Shown in pieces: positions 6,012 through 11,957 of a DNA stretch of 12,792 bases; positions within the stretch are counted from its first letter, which is position 1, and each line of letters starts with the position of its first letter. The DNA comes from CAZAGT01 sp964484515. GTDB lineage: Bacteria > Desulfobacterota > DSM-4660 > Desulfatiglandales > HGW-15. Under the pieces are notes generated by a model. That model ran no database searches and was not told where the DNA came from. It saw only the letters and a list, made by a program, of their open reading frames with translations. The DNA lies in contig CAZAGT010000132.1 of assembly GCA_964484515.1 (NCBI GenBank), positions 1 to 12,792 of the forward strand, read 5' to 3'. The position numbers were made by a program, and so were the translations under genes.

Positions 6012-6455
6012 TCAGTGTTTTCTTTGCCGCCTGAGACAGGTCCTGCAAACCCCGTCGAGCCGAATCGCCGCTTTTTCAATGACGCCCGGAAAGGTGCGGT
6101 TGAGGACCTCCATCTCCAGTTGCAGGCTTTCCGGGCTGAGGCACTCGATGCCTCCGCAGTTTCGGCAATAGAAGTGCGGATGGGCCGGGTGATTTGAATT
6201 CGGTGCCATGCCGAAGTGGAAGGCCCGATCAGCCGTGCTGATCTTCTCAAGCAGGCCCTTTTCCACCAGGAGGTCGAGAATCCGATAGACTGTCACCCGG
6301 TTGATCTCGCGCGTCCGGCTCATGGTGTCGTAGATGTCCCCTGCGCTCAGGGGCGAAGAGCTGTTGCCCACGATCTCCATGATCCGAACGCGGTTCGGGA
6401 TGCTCTCCAGACCGCGGCTCCCGAGGAGATCGGCGTAGTCACACTTTTCGCACAT
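6012..6455 (-). CDS. zur: Fur-family metal regulator, probably Zur
   Basis: 147 residues; the ATG at 6455 follows GGAGGT. The winged helix is at about residues 35-75 (SAGDIYDTMS...NRVTVYRILDLLVEKGLL). Cys97, Cys100, Cys137 and Cys140 (HFYCRNCGG and GVCRTCL) form the structural zinc site. His80, His94 and neighbouring His89 and His92 are candidate sensing ligands; the equivalent of the sensing Cys88 of Escherichia coli Zur is not obvious, so metal specificity is inferred from context. An N-terminal C2-x2-C5 pair is unusual. It lies 47 bases downstream of znuA on the same strand, so it is likely co-transcribed and self-limiting. Its likely targets are the two ATGCAA-N5-TTGCAT palindromes. Confidence 0.85.
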   Translation of the reverse strand: MCEKCDYADLLGSRGLESIPNRVRIMEIVGNSSSPLSAGDIYDTMSRTREINRVTVYRILDLLVEKGLLEKISTADRAFHFGMAPNSNHPAHPHFYCRNCGGIECLSPESLQLEMEVLNRTFPGVIEKAAIRLDGVCRTCLRRQRKH

Positions 6456-6502
6456 ATGTCTCGACCTCCATGCCTCTGATCATTCCAACCCTTTTGCCAA
6501 AC

Positions 6503-7381
6503 TCAGCGCAGAGCCCCCTCAAAGATGGCGGCCTGTTTGCGCAGGTTCTCAGCCCAGTCCAAGGCAAGGGGATCTGCATAGGCAACCTTTCCGCCAATCG
6601 CCCTGGCAATCGTCTTGGCACTCTTCGCAGAAAACTGGGGCTGAACAAAGATGACTTTAATGCCTCGTTGTCGGGCATGTTCGATCAAGTATTGCAGTTC
6701 GGCGGCCTTCGGTTCCTTCCCTTCAATCTCAATCGGAATCTGCTCCAGCCCGTAGGCCTCGGCAAAGTAGCCCCAGGCGGGATGAAAAACCATGAAGGCC
6801 TTGCCTCTCCCGTGTCCCGCAAATATCTTCCTGATCTCCGCGTCAAGCTCGACCAGTTCGATAATGAACTGCTTGCAGTTCCTGTCGTAGGCCGCACAAT
6901 GGGACGGATCGATCCGACAGAGGGCGTCGAGGATGTTGCGGGCCAGGATCATCACAAGCGGCGGAGACAGCCAGATGTGGGGGTCTCTTATCTGATGGTC
7001 GTGCCTCCTCTCTTGATGGCGATGTTCCCTCATCGTCCTTTTCCGGATCCCCTCTTGGGTATGAACAACGATCAGGTTCGGGTCGGCCCTTACGATTCTC
7101 TCAAGCCAGACCGCTTCGAAGGGAACCCCAACAGCGAAGTAGATCCTCGCCTTCGAGAGCGCGACCATCTGTGCGGGCTTCGGCTCGTAGATGGCCGGAC
7201 TCGCACCGGGTTGAACCATGACGGAGACGTTGACAAATTCTCCGCCTATCTTCTCCACGAAATACTTCTGCGGCATGATGCTCACGAATACCGAGAGTCT
7301 CCCCTCGCTGCAAAAGGCCGGCGTCTGGCCTGCGAACCACGCATACGCGAGAATTGTGGTCATGAGGCAACAACGTTTCAT
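6503..7381 (-). CDS. znuA: ZnuA-type metal ABC transporter substrate-binding protein
   Basis: Periplasmic zinc (or manganese) binding protein of the cluster 9 family, 292 residues. The ATG at 7381 is preceded by AGAGGA; the signal peptide covers about residues 1-25. A charged His-rich loop at 118-130 (HRHQERRHDH) precedes DPHIWLSP (His135), and FHPAWGYFAEAYG gives His200; Asp270 or Asp275 in YADPLALDW is the likely acidic ligand. The first canonical histidine, usually in a GAxPHxYEP motif, is Ala63 here (GASPAIYEP), so the site has three standard ligands plus perhaps the loop. I believe other members with Ala exist but could not check. No ZnuB or ZnuC is present nearby; zur follows instead. 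Confidence 0.92.
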   Translation of the reverse strand: MKRCCLMTTILAYAWFAGQTPAFCSEGRLSVFVSIMPQKYFVEKIGGEFVNVSVMVQPGASPAIYEPKPAQMVALSKARIYFAVGVPFEAVWLERIVRADPNLIVVHTQEGIRKRTMREHRHQERRHDHQIRDPHIWLSPPLVMILARNILDALCRIDPSHCAAYDRNCKQFIIELVELDAEIRKIFAGHGRGKAFMVFHPAWGYFAEAYGLEQIPIEIEGKEPKAAELQYLIEHARQRGIKVIFVQPQFSAKSAKTIARAIGGKVAYADPLALDWAENLRKQAAIFEGALR

Positions 7382-7456
7382 CAGCTGATTTCCTCTTCTC
7401 AGACGGGAGTGGAAACTGCATAGGGTATCCGAACATGGCCCGGATGACTCTCGGTT

Positions 7457-7473
7457 ATGCAAGTAATTTGCAT
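7457..7473. promoter_or_regulatory. Candidate Zur operator on the znuA side
   Basis: The perfect palindrome ATGCAA-GTAAT-TTGCAT lies just downstream of the predicted znuA transcription start, where a bound repressor would block transcription. The same arms and spacer length recur at 7686-7702. The linkage to a Fur-family gene in the same operon supports Zur as the binder, which is inference. Confidence 0.75.
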
Positions 7474-7486
7474 CCCCAGTATCCTT

Positions 7487-7515
7487 CTAATAAGAGAAAT
7501 GAGGCCTATAGTCAA
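7487..7515 (-). promoter_or_regulatory. Candidate znuA-zur promoter
   Basis: On the minus strand TTGACT (7515-7510), 17 bases, TATTAG (7492-7487). The predicted start near 7480 places the palindrome at 7457-7473 in the early transcribed region. Confidence 0.5.
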
Positions 7516-7685
7516 ATGATTCCTGAATTGAGCAATCCCGGTTCATAGCGCCAATCAGGGCTGCGTTTAACATCCTCTTGCAGATTGAAATGCCGCAGCG
7601 TAGAGTAAGAAGTTACCCTTAACCCGGCGCTCCCCCGCCAAGTGGGAAGCATACCGGATTTCCTTCAACCCGGATACTAATCAAT

Positions 7686-7702
7686 ATGCAATCAAATTGC
7701 AT
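7686..7702. promoter_or_regulatory. Candidate Zur operator on the YidD-lipoprotein side
   Basis: The perfect palindrome ATGCAA-TCAAA-TTGCAT has the same 6-bp arms and 5-base spacing as the copy near znuA, with an unrelated spacer. It lies about 90 bases before the start codon of the YidD-domain lipoprotein, immediately upstream of a weak TTGATT-N17-TAGACT promoter (7712-7740). Confidence 0.72.
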
Positions 7703-7711
7703 TTGCAGCGG

Positions 7712-7740
7712 TTGATTTTTGGCTCTATTCTATGTAGACT
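7712..7740 (+). promoter_or_regulatory. Weak candidate promoter of the YidD-domain lipoprotein gene
   Basis: TTGATT (7712-7717), a 17-base spacer and TAGACT (7735-7740), each 4 of 6 to consensus. Its position ten bases downstream of the palindrome would allow repression by occlusion of the -35 side. Confidence 0.35.
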
Positions 7741-7794
7741 TCTTTTTTGTGCCTTGAGTGCGACGAAAACGGAAAAGCTCCTAAAAGGCGAGGG

Positions 7795-8271
7795 ATGAAT
7801 AGAATAGCACTCCTTTGGTTAATGTGTTTCGTGCCCCTCTTCGGGTGTACCCACACTTCCTCAGCAGAAAAAGAGAAGCTCGGCAGCTTCAATCCGATGC
7901 TCTCCCTGGTAGAGTTCTACCGGGGCCCTCTGGATTCTCTTTCGGCGATCAAGACCGGGGAATGCCCAATGTACCCGTCCTGTTCGGAGTACAGCGTACA
8001 AGCGCTTGAAAAACATGGGTTTTTTGTCGGCTGGATGATGACGTGCGATCGCCTTATGCGCTGCGGTCGGTCCGAAATGAAACTGGCGCCAACAATACTC
8101 GTCGACGGGAAAGTGAAATATTACGACCCCGTCGAAAAAAATGACTTCTGGTGGAATAAGGCCAAGCTTGAGCAACATTCCCTTCGGCGCGCCAAACAAC
8201 CCACCCCCATCTCCTCCGGACGCAAAACGCACCAATCCCTGCGCCGCCCGGCGCCAACCCCGGAAGGCTGA
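7795..8271 (+). CDS. YidD-domain lipoprotein
   Basis: 158 residues; the ATG follows AAGGCGAGGG, and the earlier in-frame TTG at 7747 is rejected. Residues 1-18 are a lipoprotein signal ending in the lipobox L15-F-G-C18. Residues about 36-115 match the YidD/COG0759 family (membrane protein insertion efficiency factor): LVEFYRGPL, then C57-P-M-Y-P-S-C63-S-E-Y, ALEKHG, and DRLMRCG, ending in a YDPVEKNDFWW segment. Ordinary YidD is about 70-90 residues, cytoplasmic, and sits between rnpA and yidC; this one is exported, lipid-anchored and not near them, with a Pro- and basic-rich tail. Its upstream palindrome links it to zinc limitation. Function is unknown; the cysteines could bind metal or form disulfides in the envelope. 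Confidence 0.87.
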   Translation: MNRIALLWLMCFVPLFGCTHTSSAEKEKLGSFNPMLSLVEFYRGPLDSLSAIKTGECPMYPSCSEYSVQALEKHGFFVGWMMTCDRLMRCGRSEMKLAPTILVDGKVKYYDPVEKNDFWWNKAKLEQHSLRRAKQPTPISSGRKTHQSLRRPAPTPEG

Positions 8272-8498
8272 TATCTTCCCCTATCTCCCATAGATCCTCA
8301 CTCCATACGGGACACCGGTTCATCCTGATCCCGACGATTTCTGTTGACATTGCCGTATGACTAAATAATAATTCTATATCCTAATGGTAGGGTACTTTCT
8401 GCGCAGATAGCGCTCTTGCGCCGTTGGATCGACCTTGGGCGCGCGGGAGCGGTTTGGAGTCTGGACTGAAATATCAATACTATCGAGAGGTTACTTCG
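8272..8498 (+). promoter_or_regulatory. Leader of the RHH regulator gene: promoter and inverted repeat
   Basis: TTGACA (8344-8349), 17 bases, AATAAT (8367-8372) is a near-consensus promoter. TATCCTA-ATGG-TAGGGTA (8377-8394), an inverted repeat with one mismatch, sits at the predicted start and is a candidate operator, possibly for autoregulation by the downstream protein. About 105 bases of leader follow. 8272-8343 shows only a weak CGGGA/TCCCG hairpin. Confidence 0.6.
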
Positions 8499-8798
8499 AT
8501 GAAAAGCAAGAAGCATGAAATCATTACCTTCAAGGCTGATGCCGATCTCTTGGAAGCGCTCAAGGGCATCCCGAACCGTTCTGAGTTCATCCGCAACTCG
8601 ATCCTGGCAGCCCTGGAGAACATCTGCCCGTTCTGTAATGGGGCAGGGTTTCTGACGCAGCATCAAAAGGCTTACCTGGAGGACTTCTTCGTGGACCACA
8701 CGCTCGAAGCATGCGAACAATGCGCCGACGGCGAAGCCCACCTGACCTGTGCCAATAGGTCTGCCCATATCGGAGGACAGGCATCCGCTCAGGCCTAG
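8499..8798 (+). CDS. Ribbon-helix-helix regulator with cysteine/histidine-rich C-terminal domain
   Basis: 99 residues; the ATG follows GAGAGG. Residues 6-41 form the beta strand (HEIITFKAD) and two helices (LLEALKGIPNRSEFIRNSILAAL) of a CopG/MetJ-type RHH dimer. The second half holds C43-P-F-C46-x-G-x-G, His67, C72-x2-C75, His81 and Cys84, a probable zinc site. I recall similar CPxC...LTPxQK...ECxxC proteins near metal transport genes in anaerobes, supporting a metal-sensing repressor analogous in logic, not sequence, to NikR. The residues after 85 look disordered. An inverted repeat at its promoter is a candidate self-binding site. Target metal is not shown; zinc is favoured by neighbours. 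Confidence 0.82.
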   Translation: MKSKKHEIITFKADADLLEALKGIPNRSEFIRNSILAALENICPFCNGAGFLTQHQKAYLEDFFVDHTLEACEQCADGEAHLTCANRSAHIGGQASAQA

Positions 8799-8916
8799 AC
8801 CGGGGGGCACATCCTTCCAAGTCTTGCGCATCCATGGCGCGTGAGGACCAGGAGTTGCCTATGCCTCGCGAGGTAAACCATATCCGATGTCGCCAAGCAG
8901 TGAGCGGGGGCCGGCA

Positions 8917-9546
8917 ATGAAGAGATTCCTTGGCAGGCCGGCCCTGATCGGACTCCTCTTCGGGACGCTTCTATTTATTCCCCTGATGGCCTGCTCCACG
9001 ACGCCGGAACGCAAGATTCCCGTAGGCAAGAACGACCTCCGGGACCAGGGAATCGTCGTCGGCTTCATGACGCCCCAGCGGGTTGGAGGTGCCCTCGGTT
9101 CGTTCGATGACTTTGCCGGCCACAAGTTCTTCATCCAACATGTTGCGACCCGCAAGACTGTTGAGAACCTGGGTGCCGGTTATTTCCAATTGCTGCTCCC
9201 GCCCGGCGAGTACGTCCTCGCGAAGATCGACGTGGCTTACGGCGACTTGCGACCCCAAGAACAGCCCTTCCGGTTTACGGTTGAAGCCGGAATCGTCAAA
9301 TACATCGGGTCCGTCGTCACGGACCGGGATGGCTCGATCGAAGGAAGTCTAAGCCGCAAAACCTATATTCTGGAGCGAGAAAAGCTGGCCGATAAAGGGT
9401 TCCGAAGACGACGCGTACCGTCGATGAATCGCTCTGAACCGATCACACTCTATGTGGTGGATGCCAAGGAGGCGGTAGGGGCGACCTTTAGACGGCGCAA
9501 TCCGGACCTGTCAGGGGTCGAGATCGTCCTCGATCCCATGCGTTGA
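8917..9546 (+). CDS. Lipoprotein of unknown function (209 aa)
   Basis: The ATG at 8917 starts a lipoprotein signal with lipobox L23-M-A-C26; an earlier in-frame ATG at 8887 would add ten residues before the signal and is less likely. The mature part has a beta-sandwich look: GYFQLLLPPGEYVLAKIDV resembles the PPGxY turn of DUF2846-like and carboxypeptidase-regulatory-like folds, followed by FRFTVEAGIVKYIGSV. No enzyme motif or metal-binding cluster is seen. The C-terminal third is basic (FRRRRVP). It is 118 bases after the RHH gene in the same direction; no separate promoter is obvious. Its function cannot be assigned. Confidence 0.8.
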   Translation: MKRFLGRPALIGLLFGTLLFIPLMACSTTPERKIPVGKNDLRDQGIVVGFMTPQRVGGALGSFDDFAGHKFFIQHVATRKTVENLGAGYFQLLLPPGEYVLAKIDVAYGDLRPQEQPFRFTVEAGIVKYIGSVVTDRDGSIEGSLSRKTYILEREKLADKGFRRRRVPSMNRSEPITLYVVDAKEAVGATFRRRNPDLSGVEIVLDPMR

Positions 9547-9591
9547 GGGCGTCGGCGTGACTTGCATGTGACGCTCGCACGAAATAAACGC

Positions 9592-9619
9592 TTGACAATC
9601 GCGTTTCGGACCGAATAAT
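9592..9619 (+). promoter_or_regulatory. nikM promoter
   Basis: TTGACA (9592-9597), a 16-base spacer and AATAAT (9614-9619). Transcription would begin near 9626, giving a leader of about 140 bases that contains the structured elements at 9628-9731. Upstream, 9547-9591 holds only a GCGT-GAC/GTG-ACGC imperfect hairpin (about 9554-9575), possibly the end of the lipoprotein transcript. Confidence 0.6.
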
Positions 9620-9627
9620 GGTAAAAT

Positions 9628-9731
9628 CGTATTGGAGGTACGAAACCTCTTCGTTTTTGATTGATACGCGTCGGAGATAGGCCACGAAGGCTGTGGGACA
9701 TAGTCCCGGTGCCTCTGCGTGGCTTTTTTTT
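9628..9731 (+). ncRNA. nikM leader RNA with terminator: candidate metal-responsive attenuator
   Basis: CGTAT (9628-9632) pairs with ATACG (9664-9668), enclosing GAGGT-ACGAA-ACCTC (9635-9649). The overlapping ACGAA-ACCTC-TTCGT (9640-9654) is an alternative hairpin. An intrinsic terminator follows: GCCACG (9681-9686) with CGTGGC (9718-9723), inner AGGC/GCCT and GGGAC-ATA-GTCCC, then eight T to 9731. CTTCGT (9649-9654) could pair with ACGAAG (9684-9689) of the terminator's 5-prime arm as an antiterminator. The 17-base element GGCCACGAAGGCTGTGG (9680-9696) recurs before nikK. It does not fit the cobalamin or NiCo riboswitch consensus that I recall. The ligand is unknown. Confidence 0.6.
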
Positions 9732-9764
9732 CGCCTCACCCAAGATTCGGAGACCAAGAACCTC

Positions 9765-10376
9765 ATGCATATCTCTGAGGGAGTCCTTTCCGCACCCGTC
9801 CTGATCTCAGGGGCGGCCCTGACCATCGCGGGCACGGCGGTTGGGCTCAGGAAGCTCGACTACGACCGCATGCCCCAGGTGGCGGTCCTCTCAGCGGGTT
9901 TCTTTGTCGCCTCCCTGATCCATGTACCCATCGGGCCGACCAATGTCCATCTCGTGCTGAACGGCCTGGTCGGGCTCTTTTTAGGTTGGAGTGTCTTTCC
10001 GGCGATCCTGGTCGGACTCCTCTTGCAAGCCGTCCTGTTCCAGTTCGGCGGTTTAACCTCTCTGGGCGTCAACACCGTGATTATGGCGCTTCCCGGCCTG
10101 ATCTGCTTTTACGCCTTCGGCGCCGGGGTGCGGAGCGAAAAGAGCGCCGTTTCGATCACCTGCTCCTTTCTCTGTGGCGGCATGGCCGTGTTCCTCAGCA
10201 GTCTGCTGGTCGCCCTGGCCCTTGTTTTCACCGGGGAGGCGTTCCTGATCGTGGCCAAGCTCGTCGTGATCGCGCACCTGCCGATTATGCTGATCGAGGG
10301 TCTTGTGACCGTCTTCTGTGTACGGTTTCTCAAGCGGGTCAGACCGGATATCCTGGAGGTGGCCTATGCCCGGTAA
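9765..10376 (+). CDS. nikM: Nickel/cobalt ECF transporter substrate-binding membrane protein NikM (CbiM family)
   Basis: Integral membrane S-component that captures Ni(II) or Co(II). 203 residues, mostly hydrophobic helices. The N-terminus MHISEGVLS fixes the start at 9765, because in this family the free amino group of Met1 and His2 bind the metal; a longer opening would abolish that. His62 in VPIGPTNVHL corresponds to the third conserved ligand. Ni and Co cannot be told apart by sequence alone, but companions NikL and NikK indicate nickel. The ribosome binding site (CGGAGA) is weak and distant. It lies 33 bases after an attenuator-like terminator. The gene ends overlapping the ATG at 10366 that appears intended for nikL. 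Confidence 0.93.
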   Translation: MHISEGVLSAPVLISGAALTIAGTAVGLRKLDYDRMPQVAVLSAGFFVASLIHVPIGPTNVHLVLNGLVGLFLGWSVFPAILVGLLLQAVLFQFGGLTSLGVNTVIMALPGLICFYAFGAGVRSEKSAVSITCSFLCGGMAVFLSSLLVALALVFTGEAFLIVAKLVVIAHLPIMLIEGLVTVFCVRFLKRVRPDILEVAYAR

Positions 10377-10437
10377 CATTTGAAGAAAAATAAAAGGACG
10401 TATCAGGACCTTCCCCGTCGGCGCTCTCATCATCGCC

Positions 10438-11013
10438 TTGCTGGGCCCATTTATCCTTCCCCAGAACGTCGCGGCCCACAAGGTCTACCTCTTTGCCTGG
10501 GTGGAAGGTGACACGGTGTATACCGACAGCTATTTCCCCAACAAGAGCAAGGTGATCGGCGGGCGCATCGAGGTCTATGATCCTGCCGGCCACAAACTCC
10601 TGGAAGGTCGAACGGACGATAAGGGGGCCTTCGCGTTCAAGATCCCCCAAAAGACCGATCTGCGTATCGTCCTCGAGGCTACCATGGGCCACAAGACGGA
10701 ATTCACGCTCAAGGCGGAGGAACTCGGCGGTGATGTTGAAGAGGCGCAAACTCCCTCCGAGCAGACTCCCAAAGAAAGCGAGATCCGAGCGGAATCATCA
10801 ACCGGAGTCGAGGTGGATAGGGAAGAGATCCGCCGGGTCGTGGAGGAAAGCCTGGATCTGAAGCTGAAACCGGTCTTGAGGCAATTGGCCAAGCTGCAGG
10901 AAGAAGAAGGACCGGGCCTTACCGAGGCGGTCGGAGGGATCGGCTACATCGTGGGGCTCATGGGCCTGGTCCTCTATGTCAGGAGCCGGAAGAGTTCGAA
11001 TAACCGGACATGA
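10438..11013 (+). CDS. nikL: NikL-like nickel transport accessory protein, N-terminus interrupted or using a non-AUG start
   Basis: After a signal region, HKVYLFAWVEGDTVYTDSYF starts a carboxypeptidase-regulatory-like beta domain (YDPAGHKLLEGRTDDKGAFAF), then a charged linker with a coiled coil (about 120-155 in this frame) and a C-terminal membrane helix (GGIGYIVGLMGLVLYVR). This is the layout of NikL subunits of NikKLMQO systems. The frame has no ATG of its own: TTG at 10438 lies inside the signal-peptide core. An ATG at 10366 with GGAGGT five bases upstream, overlapping the end of nikM, is in frame but meets TGA at 10381 after five codons; the codons after it encode a good signal peptide (RKIKGRIRTFPVGALIIALLG). 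The gene is thus either disrupted, started at a non-AUG codon (ATC 10402 follows AAAAGGA), or contains a sequence error. Confidence 0.8.
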   Translation: MLGPFILPQNVAAHKVYLFAWVEGDTVYTDSYFPNKSKVIGGRIEVYDPAGHKLLEGRTDDKGAFAFKIPQKTDLRIVLEATMGHKTEFTLKAEELGGDVEEAQTPSEQTPKESEIRAESSTGVEVDREEIRRVVEESLDLKLKPVLRQLAKLQEEEGPGLTEAVGGIGYIVGLMGLVLYVRSRKSSNNRT

Positions 11014-11055
11014 AGTCTGGTTTCTGCTAATCTCTTAACATCGGTAACAACCAGT

Positions 11056-11146
11056 GACCATCACTAATGGTCTCTAGGCGGTATAGCCGGCCACGAAGGC
11101 TGTGGCGAGCGGATGCGCTCTGCCCTGGTCTTCGTGGCCTTTTTTT
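11056..11146 (+). ncRNA. nikK leader RNA with terminator: second copy of the attenuator design
   Basis: GACCAT-CACTA-ATGGTC (11056-11072) is a 6-bp hairpin with a five-base loop, as in the nikM leader. GGCCACGAAG (11089-11098) pairs perfectly with CTTCGTGGCC (11130-11139), enclosing GGC-GAGCG-GATG-CGCTC-T-GCC, and is followed by seven T to 11146. The element GGCCACGAAGGCTGTGG (11089-11105) is identical to that before nikM. The T-run ends 31 bases before the nikK ATG (33 for nikM). It may also terminate the nikL transcript. No convincing promoter is visible between nikL and this element, so it may regulate readthrough from nikML. Confidence 0.65.
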
Positions 11147-11177
11147 ATTCCAACCACCCACAACCAAGGAGGCGATC

Positions 11178-11957
11178 ATGAAAAGACAGATGGCAATCGG
11201 TTTGGCAAGCGTTTTTTTCCTACTCCTACTGAGTGACGGCGCATTCGCCCACTTTGGGATGGTCATCCCCTCGGACACCATGGTCATGCAGGGGGACAAG
11301 CGGACAGTCACCGTGGATCTTTCCTTTTCCCATCCTTTTGAAATGGTCGGCATGGACATGGCGAAGCCGAAGGAATGCGCTGTCGTGGTGGATGGCAACC
11401 GGAAGGACCTCGCAGGGTCCCTCAAAGAGACCAAGATCATGGGGCAGCGGGCCTGGACCATGAACTACAAGGTCAATCGGCCCGGCCTCTACACCTTCTA
11501 CATGGAACCCGAGCCTTACTGGGAGCCGGCCGAGGACTGCTACATCATCCACTACACCAAGACCGTCGTGGCGGCCTTTGGCGACGAGGCGGGTTGGGAC
11601 GAGCCTTTGGGCCTCAAGACCGAGATCGTGCCCCTGACAAGACCCTTCGGCCTCTACGCGGGCAATGCCTTTCAGGGGGTCATCATGCTGGACGGCAAGC
11701 CGGTGCCCTACGCCGAGGTTGAGATTGAATACTACAACCAGGATAAAAAAGTCGAGGCCCCCACCGACTACATGGTCACTCAGGTCGTCAAGGCGGATCC
11801 AAACGGTGTCTTCACCTACGTGGCGCCCAAGGCGGGTTGGTGGGGTTTTGCGGCCTTGAACACCGCCGATCAGAAGATGAAATACCGGGGTGAGGAGAAG
11901 GATATCGAGTTGGGCGCCGTGCTCTGGGTCGAGTTTCAGCCCTGGCAGGAGAAGTAA
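11178..11957 (+). CDS. nikK: NikK-like DUF4198 periplasmic protein
   Basis: 259 residues; the ATG follows AAGGAGG by five bases. Signal peptide residues 1-24 (hydrophobic VFFLLLL, cleavage AFA) release a mature protein beginning His25-Phe-Gly, the typical DUF4198 N-terminus where histidines near the start may bind metal. DUF4198 proteins of the NikK group accompany NikM-type nickel transporters; the visible pattern HFGMVIPS, LSFSHPFE, YKVNRPGLYTFYMEPEPYWEPAEDCYIIHYTK and the late GxFTYVAPKAGWWGFAA segment fit this group. Probable role: periplasmic nickel or cobalt capture for NikM. It is followed after 38 bases by the porin gene, probably in one transcript. Confidence 0.92.
   Translation: MKRQMAIGLASVFFLLLLSDGAFAHFGMVIPSDTMVMQGDKRTVTVDLSFSHPFEMVGMDMAKPKECAVVVDGNRKDLAGSLKETKIMGQRAWTMNYKVNRPGLYTFYMEPEPYWEPAEDCYIIHYTKTVVAAFGDEAGWDEPLGLKTEIVPLTRPFGLYAGNAFQGVIMLDGKPVPYAEVEIEYYNQDKKVEAPTDYMVTQVVKADPNGVFTYVAPKAGWWGFAALNTADQKMKYRGEEKDIELGAVLWVEFQPWQEK

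Larger units (their letters stand above)
7382..7794. other. 413-base divergent control region between znuA and the YidD-domain lipoprotein
   Basis: No gene is supported. It contains the two identical palindromes and two promoters listed separately. Also present are an ATCCG/CGGAT hairpin in the znuA leader (about 7424-7442) and a GCTGCG/CGCAGC inverted repeat with a 29-base loop (about 7560-7600). The central 120 bases between are otherwise featureless. Confidence 0.6.

Noticed and set aside
6470..7423. Plus-strand open frame of 317 codons
   Set aside because: Antisense to znuA and zur, both well supported by motifs and ribosome binding sites.
7747..7794. TTG start extending the YidD lipoprotein by 16 residues
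   Set aside because: It would bury the lipoprotein signal, and the ATG at 7795 has a ribosome binding site.
8351..8365. NikR operator at GTATGA
   Set aside because: Only one half-site is present; no TCATAC at the required distance.
9592..9765. Cobalamin or NiCo riboswitch upstream of nikM
   Set aside because: The conserved B12 box and the NiCo conserved bulges that I recall are not present; the leader is reported as unclassified.
10366..10383. TGA in nikL as a selenocysteine codon
   Set aside because: No selenoprotein family match, position is before the signal peptide, and no convincing SECIS-like hairpin follows; TGA is used as an ordinary stop in neighbouring genes.
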